This document shows positions 44,129 through 53,553 of a stretch of DNA of 64,000 nucleotides, one piece after another. The stretch's first letter is position 1. Every line of letters begins with the position of its first letter. The position numbers were made by a program, and so were the translations under genes. The stretch lies in contig SCVW01000016.1 in assembly GCA_007244375.1 (NCBI GenBank), positions 1 through 64,000 on the forward strand, read 5' to 3'. The DNA is from Smithella sp. (GTDB taxonomy: Bacteria > Desulfobacterota > Syntrophia > Syntrophales > Smithellaceae). The notes beneath the pieces are model-generated. The model searched no databases. It saw only the letters and a list, made by a program, of their open reading frames with translations, and had not been told where the DNA came from.

Positions 44129-44956
44129 TCAAATTATATCTTCATTCCTGAAACGCCAGAATAATATCATGCCAAGAATCAAGCAGTAAAAAATAACATT
44201 GATAAGTGGGTAAATATAGGCGAATCTTGGGTAACCATTAAATCCGACGATAAACAAGGAGGCAAAATGCTGCAAGCCGGAAAGTTTCGGCCACAGGTAA
44301 TAAATTGTTTCCCATCCTGTCCAGCCTGATTGCATATGTAACAGAGGAATATGGGTTGTGGCGAATATCCAGTCAGCTGCAAAACTAATAATACCAATAC
44401 CCATCACACAAAGAAAAGCAGCTATATCAGGCATCATCAGAGATAAAAGCAGAACAGCAATAACCACAAAGAGCAGATTTAGCGAACATAACACAGATGC
44501 AGCAAGGTAGCCCGGCATAACAATATTCAGTCTCAACAAGACAGTCAGGAATATAATGGCGTGAAGAACGAACATGAAGAAAGAAGACAACACCCACAGG
44601 CCTAATATTTTTCCCATAACGTATTGCATGCGTGTTATCGGTTTAGAAAAAATGCACGACTGCATTCCTTCATCGCGGTCGCGTTTGAAGACTCGCATGG
44701 AAAGCAGTGCTGTTACTAACATTAGCGTAACAGTAATAATATGAAAGGTTATCTTCGACACTGTTGCAACAACTGCTTCAGCGTTAAGTTCCTGACCGTT
44801 AATCATGTAATTACCCTGGTAGCAGCCGCGAATAAGAAAAACGAAAATGACTGATACGACAAACATGACGAGAAAGCTTTTCTGACGCACTTCATCAGCA
44901 ATGGTATATTTTGCGATATTAGTAATGGTGGAAAACTTTTGGGACATCTTTGACAT
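44129..44956 (-). CDS. ABC transporter permease, ABC-2 type
   Basis: A 275-residue membrane subunit with about six helices and the ABC-2 pattern: a long N-terminal cytoplasmic stretch, then hydrophobic segments (about 30-50, 65-95, 110-140, 150-180, 230-260). KRDRDEGMQSCIFSKPITRMQYVMGKIL is the typical coupling-region sequence. I start at ATG 44956, overlapping the ATPase stop as TGATG; a TTG at 44959 is an alternative. Together with the ATPase it makes an exporter; substrate unknown. It ends 36 bases from the convergent acetyltransferase. Confidence 0.85.
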   Translation of the reverse strand: MSKMSQKFSTITNIAKYTIADEVRQKSFLVMFVVSVIFVFLIRGCYQGNYMINGQELNAEAVVATVSKITFHIITVTLMLVTALLSMRVFKRDRDEGMQSCIFSKPITRMQYVMGKILGLWVLSSFFMFVLHAIIFLTVLLRLNIVMPGYLAASVLCSLNLLFVVIAVLLLSLMMPDIAAFLCVMGIGIISFAADWIFATTHIPLLHMQSGWTGWETIYYLWPKLSGLQHFASLFIVGFNGYPRFAYIYPLINVIFYCLILGMILFWRFRNEDII

Positions 44957-45660
44957 CAACCTTTCACATACCTGACAAACACATCCTCCAAAGAATCACT
45001 TTCCTTGACCAGAGCGGAAATTTTGTCTTTTACGAGAAGCTTGCCGCGATTAATTATTGCGGCGTTATCGCATATTTTTTCCACTTCCGACAGCAGATGC
45101 GAATTTAAAAAAATGGTCATACCCTGACTTTTGAGCGATTCTAAAAGCTGACGTATTTCTCTGCTTCCGATTGGATCCAAACCGGATGTTGGCTCGTCGA
45201 GAATTAACAGTTTCGGGTTGCCTACCAGAGCGGCACCGAGTCCGAATCTCTGAATCATACCCTTGGAATAAGTATTAGCTTTGGTATGCTCCCTACCCTG
45301 CATGCCAATGCTTTCGACAATTCGATGACATTGCTCCTGTGCATCGGACCGCTTTATATTCAACAGTTCCGCACAACGTTGCAGATACTGCCATCCGGAA
45401 AGATAAGGAGGGATATGATAATTCTCCGCCAGATAACCAACAGCGGCACGACTCGCCACGTTTGTGCTGGAAACACCATTTACCGATAAGCTTCCTGATG
45501 TAGGCTGTGTAAAATCAAGAAGCATTTTGACAATTGTCGTTTTTCCCGCACCGTTGGGTCCGAGAAGAGCAAAATATTCTCCCTGCTTAACTGAAAAAGA
45601 AACATCATCAACAGCAACAAGCGTCCCATATCTCTTAGTTACATTTTTTAATTCAATCAT
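44956..45660 (-). CDS. ABC transporter ATP-binding protein
   Basis: A 234-residue ATPase with Walker A GPNGAGKTT, the ABC signature YSKGMIQRFGLG, Walker B LLILDEPTSGLDP and the switch His in LNSHLLSEVEK. The SGLDP and short C-terminal part fit CcmA/DRA-like exporters that pair with ABC-2 permeases. I start at ATG 45660 (MIELKN); the in-frame start at 45705 would add 15 residues without a better ribosome site. It overlaps the permease start by one base and lies 49 bases after the small membrane protein. Confidence 0.93.
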   Translation of the reverse strand: MIELKNVTKRYGTLVAVDDVSFSVKQGEYFALLGPNGAGKTTIVKMLLDFTQPTSGSLSVNGVSSTNVASRAAVGYLAENYHIPPYLSGWQYLQRCAELLNIKRSDAQEQCHRIVESIGMQGREHTKANTYSKGMIQRFGLGAALVGNPKLLILDEPTSGLDPIGSREIRQLLESLKSQGMTIFLNSHLLSEVEKICDNAAIINRGKLLVKDKISALVKESDSLEDVFVRYVKG

Positions 45661-45709
45661 ACTCGAAATATATTTACGCTGATCTAAGATGACAGTAAAG
45701 GCCAATTTT

Positions 45710-45955
45710 TTATTTTTCTTGCCCGTCCTCTTCGCTTAATCGTCTATTCTCTTCTTCCATAACTTTATTAGTCTGGTTTACCAGATCACTGGCCTTGCGG
45801 GCTTTTTCTATCGCCGGTTGTGCCTGATCAGCACCACCCATCATAACCGTGGCCATCGGTTTGGCAAAATACTTCGACCATAAAATTGCGGCACCGATGA
45901 ACACCGCAATCAATAAAATTACAGCCCACATCGAGACACCTTTTTCGTTTTTCAT
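45710..45955 (-). CDS. Small single-helix membrane protein in the ABC operon
   Basis: An 81-residue protein with one hydrophobic helix (about residues 8-26), then a charged helical tail (QAQPAIEKARKASDLVNQTNKVMEEENRRLSEED) predicted as a coiled coil. GGAGG lies about 9 bases before ATG 45955. Function unknown; its place as first gene before the ATPase and permease suggests an accessory subunit. The 207-base gap upstream holds a TTGACA box (46129-46124) with a distant TACAAT at 19 bases, a weak promoter. Confidence 0.6.
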   Translation of the reverse strand: MKNEKGVSMWAVILLIAVFIGAAILWSKYFAKPMATVMMGGADQAQPAIEKARKASDLVNQTNKVMEEENRRLSEEDGQEK

Positions 45956-46162
45956 TGCTTCGATCCTCCATTAATAATGAGTTTTCTTCAAAACAATTTA
46001 CGATTCGGTAATATTCAGCTTCTTCTTTTCAACCTACTCTGTTTCCCCCTTTAAAAAAAGAGGACCAATTTCTACTAAGTTGCAAAATATTATTGATTAT
46101 TGTAGATATGAAAACTTAAATTATGTCAATTTTTATTAATATAATTAGGGAGTGGAAGCTTT

Positions 46163-46612
46163 ATGCCACCAATATATCGATATGAATTAAAAGTAACCGA
46201 AGGTGCTGTAGATATGAACGGCCATGTAAATAACCTTGAATATCTTCGCTGGATGCAATATGCCGCCATTCTTCATTCGGAAAGCCAGGGATGCACAAAA
46301 GCCACAACAGACGTTGGTGCAACGTGGCTTGTAAGGTCACATCATGTAGAATATTTACGCCCAGCGTTTATCGGGGAAGAAATAGCGGTTCTAACATGGG
46401 TATCTGATTTTCGCCGTGTACAATCCCTTCGCAAATATAGAGTCATTCGTGTCAAAGACAATGCCATTCTGGTTGAAGGTGCAACCGATTGGGTCTTCGT
46501 TGATGCTCAAACCGGTCGACTGCGTTCAATACCCGAAAATGTTATGGCTGCATTCGAAATATTGCCTAAAGAAAAAGAAACAGAAATTCTAAAACACGAA
46601 AACAAACAATAA
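46163..46612 (+). CDS. Acyl-CoA thioesterase, 4HBT (hotdog) family
   Basis: A 149-residue hotdog thioesterase of the YbgC/FadM kind. The active-site pattern D-x-x-GHVNN-x-x-Y appears as DMNGHVNNLEYLRWM, and the rest of the fold includes LRPAFIGEEIAVLTWV and ATDWVFVDAQTGR. It hydrolyses acyl-CoA or acyl-ACP; the chain length is unknown. It stands alone, with GGGAG before the ATG. A second member of the family lies in the ketosynthase cluster at 58313. Confidence 0.88.
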   Translation: MPPIYRYELKVTEGAVDMNGHVNNLEYLRWMQYAAILHSESQGCTKATTDVGATWLVRSHHVEYLRPAFIGEEIAVLTWVSDFRRVQSLRKYRVIRVKDNAILVEGATDWVFVDAQTGRLRSIPENVMAAFEILPKEKETEILKHENKQ

Positions 46613-46704
46613 CAGACTGAATGTTTTTTTTTGAATAACTCGCCATAAACAAAATCAATAATTCGTAAATAGCATAACGGTTATATATTTACCGGTGATT
46701 TCCC

Positions 46705-46733
46705 TTGACACATAATTGTTCTTTTTCTATTAT
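46705..46733 (+). promoter_or_regulatory. Promoter of the HEAT-repeat gene
   Basis: TTGACA (46705-46710) and TATTAT (46728-46733) are spaced by 17 bases, and the start codon of the HEAT protein follows about 44 bases later. This is a near-consensus sigma-70 promoter. Confidence 0.8.
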
Positions 46734-46776
46734 TTAAATAGAAGATGATGTGCTTGATTCTTATTTGGAGGAAATA

Positions 46777-48423
46777 ATGCTGGATACAAATTTGCAAATA
46801 AAAATGATAGACGCACTCGGCATTATGCATGCAGCCATAAGAAATTTTATTCTCTATCCTCCTGCAAGTCCGGCAATTACAAATACTATTGAAAAACTTC
46901 ATTTAAGCTTCATCGATATACTTGAACAAAAGTCTCCGATAATCATCTCGGAATCAGAAAGAAGATTTTTAATTTGGGAGAAATACTTGGACCAGAAAGA
47001 CAGAGAAAAAGCCCAGATTAAAGCTTTGTTAAATATACTTCTCAATTTCGGCATTAAGAGTATTTCTTTTGATAAAGGGCTGGAGAAGGAAGAACTTAGA
47101 ATTTTTATAAAATATCTTTCCAAAAACCCAGAGGAGTTAAAAGACGAAGGCGGCTTGCCTAAAATCATGGCGGAAAAAAGTATTCTGCATATTTATCTTG
47201 ATGAAAGAGTGTTTGTAGCTATGGATAAAGATCAGAAAATAATTTCCGACTTTGATATTAAATCTTCCAGGAAGGACTTATTTAAAGCCGATGCCGACGA
47301 GAAAGAAAAAACCTTCGAGAACATTGCTGAACTGGAAGATGTTACCGCGCCGCTGATTGCCGATTTGCTCAGTAGAAGTATTGATGTCCGCCTTCAGGCA
47401 TCTGATAAATTGACAGAAATTATCGAATCTTTACCACCGGACAGCCAAAATGAATTAGTCGGTAAATTTTCCGGTAGTCTGGTTGAATGGATCAAACTGG
47501 AAACATCAGTGACTTCTTCTTACGAAAAAATATGTATCAGCTTGCAAAGACTTTTGAATATCTTTATCAGACAGGACCGATTCGCCGAAATAGTTCCGAT
47601 TTTGGATGTTTTCCATAATATAGATACCGGATTATTGAAAAAAGATGATGCGATCAGAGAAATATCTTCGGCAATAGTTAAAAATCTTGCTTCAGAAGAC
47701 AACCGGATGATCCTCTTTAAGGAATACCATACCAATGAAAAAAACAAACAGAATGAAGCCAATCAAATATTGTTAAGATTTGGCAACACAATAATTAACA
47801 ACTTACTGGATATAATGCGGGATGTTAGCGACAGTCACGAACGTGTACGTATTATGCATCTCATTATAGGAATGGGACAAAAGGCTATACCTGCAATTAA
47901 GGATCGGATTAATAAAACTGCACCATGGTATTATTTACGAAATCTGGCTTATTTACTTGGTCGTATTGGAAATGAAAATGATGCCCATATGCTTCAGCCT
48001 CTTCTGTTTCACGAAAATAACAAGGTTCAGATGGAAGCAATTAAAAGTGTTTTTCAGATTGGAGGAGCTCAGAGAGGAAATTTGTTCCTGTCGGCGTTAA
48101 CTCAAGCAGATAGCCAACTCAAGCTTCATATCATTGAAATGATCGGCAAGGCAAGGTGTACTGAAGCAATAACGCCCCTTCTTAATCTGCTCAAAAAACC
48201 ACCCAAACTTACTCCCATTGAACAAACAGCTTTGCAGGAAAAAATTTGTGTCGCTCTTGAATATATAGGTTCACCTGAAGCGGTACCAACACTATCAGAA
48301 ATTGCCGAATCAAAATCATTTCTAGGAATAAGATGGTATTATACCGTTGAATTGAGAAATGCAGCCAAAAGAGCTTTGGAATCCATTAAAAGAAAACAGA
48401 AGCCATCCGGCTCTTCTACTTGA
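46777..48423 (+). CDS. HEAT-repeat protein, function unknown
   Basis: A 548-residue soluble helical protein. The first 200 residues are unidentified helices, including an acidic/lysine stretch (SSRKDLFKADADEKEKTFEN). From about 330 onwards HEAT repeats are visible: helices with GQKAIPAIKDRI, LAYLLGRIGNENDAHML, MEAIKSVFQIGGAQ, ALTQADSQLKLHIIEMIGKA, VALEYIGSPEAVPTLSEIAE. Such repeats serve as protein scaffolds. I start at ATG 46777 because GGAGG lies 5 bases before; a GTG at 46750 is less likely. No neighbour points to a pathway. Confidence 0.75.
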   Translation: MLDTNLQIKMIDALGIMHAAIRNFILYPPASPAITNTIEKLHLSFIDILEQKSPIIISESERRFLIWEKYLDQKDREKAQIKALLNILLNFGIKSISFDKGLEKEELRIFIKYLSKNPEELKDEGGLPKIMAEKSILHIYLDERVFVAMDKDQKIISDFDIKSSRKDLFKADADEKEKTFENIAELEDVTAPLIADLLSRSIDVRLQASDKLTEIIESLPPDSQNELVGKFSGSLVEWIKLETSVTSSYEKICISLQRLLNIFIRQDRFAEIVPILDVFHNIDTGLLKKDDAIREISSAIVKNLASEDNRMILFKEYHTNEKNKQNEANQILLRFGNTIINNLLDIMRDVSDSHERVRIMHLIIGMGQKAIPAIKDRINKTAPWYYLRNLAYLLGRIGNENDAHMLQPLLFHENNKVQMEAIKSVFQIGGAQRGNLFLSALTQADSQLKLHIIEMIGKARCTEAITPLLNLLKKPPKLTPIEQTALQEKICVALEYIGSPEAVPTLSEIAESKSFLGIRWYYTVELRNAAKRALESIKRKQKPSGSST

Positions 48424-48480
48424 GCCGATATGCTCAACTTTTTTCATGTAAACAATTGAGAAAAAAAGCAGCTAAAGCAT

Positions 48481-48627
48481 TTACCTGCTTTTTAACACGG
48501 GAAAAATATCATTAAGCCTGCGGGCAACTGTTTCAGGACAACCAGCCGCACAAATCGCCGATACAACGGCAACACAATCAGCTCCGGCCATTACAACTTC
48601 TTTAACATTAGATTCAGTCTTAACACC
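48481..48627 (-). pseudogene. C-terminal fragment of thiamine-phosphate synthase
   Basis: On the minus strand a 48-residue stretch reads GVKTESNVKEVVMAGAD, CVAVVSAICAAG and PETVARRLNDIFPVLKSR before a TAA. The block AGADCVAVVSAI is the conserved C-terminal segment of ThiE. The frame is closed by TGA just upstream (48630-48628), so over three quarters of the gene is missing. It lies within an 823-base gap that also holds a transposase fragment, which suggests local deletion or insertion history. Confidence 0.75.
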
Positions 48628-48749
48628 TCAAAACGGGGTTTAAAATAGGTTAAAAATCTAGTAACAGCAATGATATATATGGTTAAAATTCAGAAGGCTG
48701 AAAGAAGCGTAAAAAATATCCGTAGCGCGGGTCGAATAAAACAAAAAAG

Positions 48750-49097
48750 AAGGGATATTATAAGAAGCAAAGACAGCGTTATTTCTGTTTGTCATGCCAT
48801 CGGCAATTTCAAAACTGTAGCCGCGAGAAACGATTAGAAAAGACCCTTTGGCATCAGTACGTTTATCAGAGAAGAACTATTTTTAAACTGGCAAAGAAGT
48901 ATAAGAAAGGCAAGCCTTTGGATAAAGGCTCATTTAGGCAATGTATCCGTAAATGTCATGTCGCTCAGCCTGTGGTGGTCGTTGCTGATGTTACATTTTT
49001 CAAGCGCGACACCGGTATTACCCAGATCAGGTTCAATGGGTATAATCTAAGGCTCAGTTTGTCGCCATATAACCTTATCAAGCAAGGATCAAATTAG
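48750..49097 (+). pseudogene. Transposase fragment (zinc-ribbon N-terminus and first catalytic region)
   Basis: An open frame (stop just upstream at 48723-48725) reads KKGYYKKQRQRYFCLSCHRQFQ in pieces, a CxxC zinc-ribbon-like start typical of many IS transposases. It continues with LWHQYVYQRRTIFKLAKKYKKG and VVVVADVTFFKRDTGI, the likely first catalytic Asp region. It then ends at TAA 49097, far short of a full enzyme (300-400 residues). I find no terminal inverted repeats, so it is a remnant. The IS family is not determined. Confidence 0.6.
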
Positions 49098-49187
49098 GTT
49101 ACATATTCCGAGCCACCCTTTTTTTATTATTTAACAACATAATTACAATTCGTCAACCTACTTTAAAAAATATATAATCATTTTTTC

Positions 49188-49217
49188 TTGACTAAGATCA
49201 TCTTTCGTTTGTATTAC
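49188..49217 (+). promoter_or_regulatory. Probable promoter of the TPR gene
   Basis: TTGACT (49188-49193) and TATTAC (49212-49217) with an 18-base spacer precede the gene at 49247 by about 30 bases. Confidence 0.55.
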
Positions 49218-49246
49218 TCAAATACTGATAAGAAAAAGTTGTACAT

Positions 49247-50431
49247 ATGAAAATAATAACACCCCAAAATTTATTTCTTGTTCTTTGCTCATTTTTTTTG
49301 TTTTTTTTCATTGAAACAAGAATAGAAGCGACCGAACTGCAACCGATTTCATTTCATTCATATCTACGGCAGGGAATTGATAAAGCTTTTAATCTGGAAA
49401 CAGCCGATGCTTATACTTGTATAAAAAAGGCTATTGAGCTTGAACCGGAAAATCCGACCGGATACGCTTTTCTTGCACTTTTGCACTGGTTTTCCTCTGA
49501 AATGAGTTTCGATACGAAGGATAGAGATGCAAATCAGGAGGCTATGCTAAATTATGTAAAGGAATCCCTTGCCAAGGGAGAAAAAAGAATTAAGAAAAAT
49601 CCTCAAGATAATCAGGCTTTTTTTGCCATGTCTTTGGCTAAAATTATTAAAATTCATTGGGCAATTAATCAAAAACATTATTTCACTCTGGCACAAGAAG
49701 CTTCAAATATATGGGACTATCTGGAAAAAGCAAAAGGAGTAAACGGAAACCAGAATTATGACACTTATTTTATTATGGGTTTATTACATTATCATCTCAA
49801 ACATGTCTCCGGCTTTATACGTTTCCTTTCTTCGGCCTTCATAATTACCGGAAGTCACAAAAAAGGGCTTCAGGAACTGAAATTGGCGACAAAAAAGGGA
49901 GACTTGCTCAAGGAACTTGCGCAGGCCGAATTATCCTCTAATTTTTTAAACTTTGAAAAACAACCGGCAAAGGCATTACCTCTTGCCCGGGAATTACATA
50001 AAAGATTTCCTAATAATTATAATTTTTTATTTGCGTTGAGCAGCATTCTTGCCGAACTTCAACGATTTGAGGAAGCATCCGACATAGCCAGACAAATTGA
50101 AAAAAATATTCAGGCATGTGTTCCTCCTTTTGTTCCTCAACTTCAACCCCGTTACAATCAATTAATGGGTAAAATTCTTTTTAATCAGGAAGAGTATGAT
50201 CGTTCCATAGAATATTTTCAAAATGCTCTAAAGGATACATCGTTTTACAATGCACGGGTTCGAGTCTGGGCTTTTGTGCGTCTTGGAATGATTTACGACA
50301 TTCGCAAGCAAAGAAATATGGCTGAAGAATGTTATTATAAGGCACTGGAAGTAGAATGCGGAGAAGGGGCGGCTCGGATAGAAGCAAAAAAATATCTTAT
50401 AACTCCCTATGCCCCTCCGGCCAAATTTTAA
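49247..50431 (+). CDS. Exported tetratricopeptide-repeat protein
   Basis: A 394-residue protein with an N-terminal signal peptide (residues 1-29, ending EATEL). The mature part is helical. TPR-like units are seen early (AYTCIKKAIELEPENPTGYAFLALL) and late (FLFALSSILAELQRFEEASDIAR; GKILFNQEEYDRSIEYFQNALKD; RLGMIYDIRKQRNMAEECYYKALEV). It is probably a periplasmic or outer-membrane-associated scaffold. No partner is evident; the ribosome site is weak. Function unknown. Confidence 0.8.
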   Translation: MKIITPQNLFLVLCSFFLFFFIETRIEATELQPISFHSYLRQGIDKAFNLETADAYTCIKKAIELEPENPTGYAFLALLHWFSSEMSFDTKDRDANQEAMLNYVKESLAKGEKRIKKNPQDNQAFFAMSLAKIIKIHWAINQKHYFTLAQEASNIWDYLEKAKGVNGNQNYDTYFIMGLLHYHLKHVSGFIRFLSSAFIITGSHKKGLQELKLATKKGDLLKELAQAELSSNFLNFEKQPAKALPLARELHKRFPNNYNFLFALSSILAELQRFEEASDIARQIEKNIQACVPPFVPQLQPRYNQLMGKILFNQEEYDRSIEYFQNALKDTSFYNARVRVWAFVRLGMIYDIRKQRNMAEECYYKALEVECGEGAARIEAKKYLITPYAPPAKF

Positions 50432-50531
50432 TTTCTGTTATCGGAGATGCAGCTTGATTTTAGTTTGTGAGTTCGTAATATTAATTACTGGACTTCGCCA
50501 AAAGCAATTTATGTTTTAATACAATTAGTTT

Positions 50532-51710
50532 ATGAAAAAATATTTCATTTTAATAGCCTCTATACTGATTCAAGTATGTCTCGGTGTCGGTTATTCATGG
50601 AGCACTTTTGTCCCTGCCTTAAAACAGACTTATGGTATTTCCATCACGCAAACACAGACAATTTTTGGCACTACTTCCCTTATAATTACCTTGTGTATTT
50701 TTGTTGGAGGCCGCATTCAGGATCGTTTTGGTCCACGAATTCCTGTTTTTGTAGGTGGTATCATTCTGGGCGGAAGTTATCTATTAGCCGGATATTCCAG
50801 CGGGTCATACTTTGCCTTGCTTTTACTTGTAGGCATAAGCGCCGCTATCGGCGTCGGCATCAGTTACGTTTGCCCTATTGTGTGTTCGGTAAAATGGTTC
50901 CCCCGACATAAAAGTCTCACAACCGGTGTCGTCGTTGCCGGATACGGGGGTAGCCCCATTATTATTTCTCTTATCGGCGAATTTTTATTATCTCATCAAG
51001 TAAATGTGCTGACTATATTTAAATATCTGGGATTAGTCTTTTTGATAATTGTACCTGTAGCCGCCATGATTTTACAAAATCCGATTCAAAAAGAAGGTCC
51101 CATAACCGTTACTACTAGTATTAAAACCACTGAACTTCTTAAAGACCGTAACTTCTGGGGTCTTGTATGTGGCATATTCCCCTGCCAGTGTATAGGACTG
51201 ATGACTATCGGCAATATCAAACCATTCAGTCTTTCTTTAAACCTGAGTTTAATTGTAACTGGAACAGCCGTTAGTATTTTGGCACTTTCCAATGCTTTAG
51301 GTAGAATAGGTTGGGGAATTATAGGCGGCTTTCTGGAAGGAAAAACGGCAATACTCTTATCGTTAATCAGCACCTCTATTGTTTGCCTTGCCGCAGCTTT
51401 GGCTGTTAATAATGATCTGTCCTTTTTCCTTTTTGTAGTGTCTGCCGGTTTTAACTATGGCGCGTGTCTGGTTCTTTATGCGGCAGAAGTCGCCAGCCAT
51501 TATGGAACAGAAAAAATGGGAACGATATATTCCACTCTTTTTCTCTCCAATGCAGTTGCCGGATTCATAGCGCCACTTTTAGCCGGAAAAATTTTCGATA
51601 ACACAGCCTCTTATAAGTCTGCCTTTCTGATCTTTGGGTTTCTGGCTTTCATCTCAATATTTTTATTCTACTTTATATACCAACCGAAAAAACATAAAGA
51701 GTCTTATTGA
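50532..51710 (+). CDS. Major facilitator transporter, OFA (oxalate/formate antiporter-like) family
   Basis: A 392-residue permease with 12 predicted helices in two halves. The N-terminus GVGYSWSTFVPALKQTYG and the loop GRIQDRFGPR (between helices 2 and 3, the MFS signature) match the OFA family. Members exchange carboxylates such as oxalate, formate or lactate/pyruvate, so import or export of an organic acid is likely. The substrate is unknown. There is no good ribosome site before ATG 50532. It is alone between the TPR and the kinase genes. Confidence 0.85.
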   Translation: MKKYFILIASILIQVCLGVGYSWSTFVPALKQTYGISITQTQTIFGTTSLIITLCIFVGGRIQDRFGPRIPVFVGGIILGGSYLLAGYSSGSYFALLLLVGISAAIGVGISYVCPIVCSVKWFPRHKSLTTGVVVAGYGGSPIIISLIGEFLLSHQVNVLTIFKYLGLVFLIIVPVAAMILQNPIQKEGPITVTTSIKTTELLKDRNFWGLVCGIFPCQCIGLMTIGNIKPFSLSLNLSLIVTGTAVSILALSNALGRIGWGIIGGFLEGKTAILLSLISTSIVCLAAALAVNNDLSFFLFVVSAGFNYGACLVLYAAEVASHYGTEKMGTIYSTLFLSNAVAGFIAPLLAGKIFDNTASYKSAFLIFGFLAFISIFLFYFIYQPKKHKESY

Positions 51711-51803
51711 TACATTTCATTTCTTGATTGCATTCATTTGTTAATCATAATTACACGAAAGTTTCTTAGACTTTTTCATTTACTCACAAAATGCTTAATT
51801 TTA

Positions 51804-51812
51804 TGTTATAAT
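51804..51812 (+). promoter_or_regulatory. Extended -10 promoter of the histidine kinase operon
   Basis: TGTTATAAT (51804-51812) is an extended -10 (TGnTATAAT) about 36 bases before the kinase start; no good -35 is seen, which is normal for this type. Confidence 0.5.
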
Positions 51813-51848
51813 AAAAGTGTAAAATAATTCTTTACCAAAGAGGCAGTA

Positions 51849-53552
51849 ATGACAGAGTCCCTTACCAGGAAAAAAACTGTTTTTCTTGTTCGCCTTGCGG
51901 TCATCGTTATAACTTCTTATTTTATAATTCTTTCACCATCCACTGGCAAGGAATGGGAAAATTACGGATATATTTTTATTGCCGTTTACCTGCTGACCAA
52001 TTTGATTGTTGCCTACATTCCGGACAAATATTTCTACGATGATAAGATCTTTTACGGTTTTGTTTTATCTGACAGTATATTACTGCCGGCAGGAATTTAT
52101 CTTTCCGGATATGTCGGATCGGAACTATATCTGATGTTTTTTTTCATTATTTCGTTGACAACGATGAGCTCCAATTTCGGATACTTGATGGTAAACACCC
52201 TCTTCTATTCTTTCATTTACGGCTGGTTGCTATATCAAAGAGGACTATTAACCGGTCCTGCGTCTATAAGTTATTTAATTCAGATTCCTTTTATTATTAT
52301 CATTGCGGTATTTTACGGATTTCTGATAACAACAAGGTTAAAAGACAAAGACATTCGAATCAATGAAGCACGGGAAAGATACGAAAAGATTGTCCAAGCT
52401 ACCGATGTGTTAATGTGTATTGTCGATTATGATGGAAAGTTTTTATTTGCCAACCAAAAATTTGTTAAATTTTACGGATATCAGAATGAAAATAATCTTC
52501 TGGGGTTAACAATTTCACAGCTTCATAACGAAGATGAAGCTGAAACGGAAAAAACATTAAACTATGTAAGATCAGTATATAAGAATAATGAAACGGTACA
52601 TTATGAATCCTATGATAAGAATCATGGTAAATGGTTCGCTCACACGTTAAGTCCGATAAGAGATCCATCGACCAGTGATGTTTTTGAAATATGTATTATT
52701 TCAAAAGATATCACCGAACTTATGGAAAAAGAAAAAATACTGAATGAAACTGTTGAATTGCTGCAAAGAACGCGAGACCAATTAATACAAAAGGATAAAA
52801 TGGCCGCTCTGGGAAGAATGGCATCCAGTATCGCACATGAAATAAGAAATCCTCTGGAAATTATCTACATGGGGGTAGATTATCTGGAAAATAATCTTCC
52901 CCCTGATAATCACCAGGTTCAGGAGTCCATAGAAAAAATCCTTAAAGCGGCAAATCGTGCAGATAATATAATTAAGAATATCTTATCCTTTGCAAGACAA
53001 TCGGCATATAAGATTACTTTGCTTCCCATTTATCCGTTACTTAACAATGTCCTGGCACTTGCGGAACAGACAATTCAAAAACACAGTATTAGCGTGCAAC
53101 GCGTTTATGATAACAATTCGCTGGATGTGGCAGGCGACTATAACATGCTGGGACATGTATTTTTGAATCTTGTAAATAATGCGATTGATGCCATGAAAGA
53201 GAGTGAGGAAAGGAAACTCACGATTCGCGCCTATAAAAAAATAATCTCTGATATAGGTTATAAAATCGGCCATTCACCAGATGATTTTTTCAATATTGGA
53301 GATGAAATGATTGTCGTGGAAATATCAGACACTGGTAAGGGAATTCCCAAGGACGCTATGACAAAAATATTTGAACCATTTTTTACGACCAAGCCTGCTA
53401 ATGAAGGCACAGGCCTGGGCTTGAGCATTGCCCACATGATCATGGACAGATTAAGTGGCACTATTGACGTTGAAAGCGTTGAAAACAAGGGAACAACTTT
53501 TTTTGTAAAACTCCAACCTAAAATTAAAACAACTAATGCAGTGGAGGTGTAA
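51849..53552 (+). CDS. Membrane PAS-containing sensor histidine kinase
   Basis: A 567-residue kinase. Residues about 10-165 contain five or six membrane helices. A PAS domain follows (about 175-290, RYEKIVQATDVLMCIVDYDGKFLFANQKFV). The HisKA helix holds H330 in SIAHEIRNPLE, and the ATPase domain shows NLVNNAIDAM (N box), DTGKGIP (G1) and GTGLGLSI (G2). It autophosphorylates in response to an unknown membrane or redox signal, and passes phosphate to the regulator that starts one base after its stop. No extracellular sensor domain is obvious. Confidence 0.93.
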   Translation: MTESLTRKKTVFLVRLAVIVITSYFIILSPSTGKEWENYGYIFIAVYLLTNLIVAYIPDKYFYDDKIFYGFVLSDSILLPAGIYLSGYVGSELYLMFFFIISLTTMSSNFGYLMVNTLFYSFIYGWLLYQRGLLTGPASISYLIQIPFIIIIAVFYGFLITTRLKDKDIRINEARERYEKIVQATDVLMCIVDYDGKFLFANQKFVKFYGYQNENNLLGLTISQLHNEDEAETEKTLNYVRSVYKNNETVHYESYDKNHGKWFAHTLSPIRDPSTSDVFEICIISKDITELMEKEKILNETVELLQRTRDQLIQKDKMAALGRMASSIAHEIRNPLEIIYMGVDYLENNLPPDNHQVQESIEKILKAANRADNIIKNILSFARQSAYKITLLPIYPLLNNVLALAEQTIQKHSISVQRVYDNNSLDVAGDYNMLGHVFLNLVNNAIDAMKESEERKLTIRAYKKIISDIGYKIGHSPDDFFNIGDEMIVVEISDTGKGIPKDAMTKIFEPFFTTKPANEGTGLGLSIAHMIMDRLSGTIDVESVENKGTTFFVKLQPKIKTTNAVEV

Positions 53553-53553
53553 T

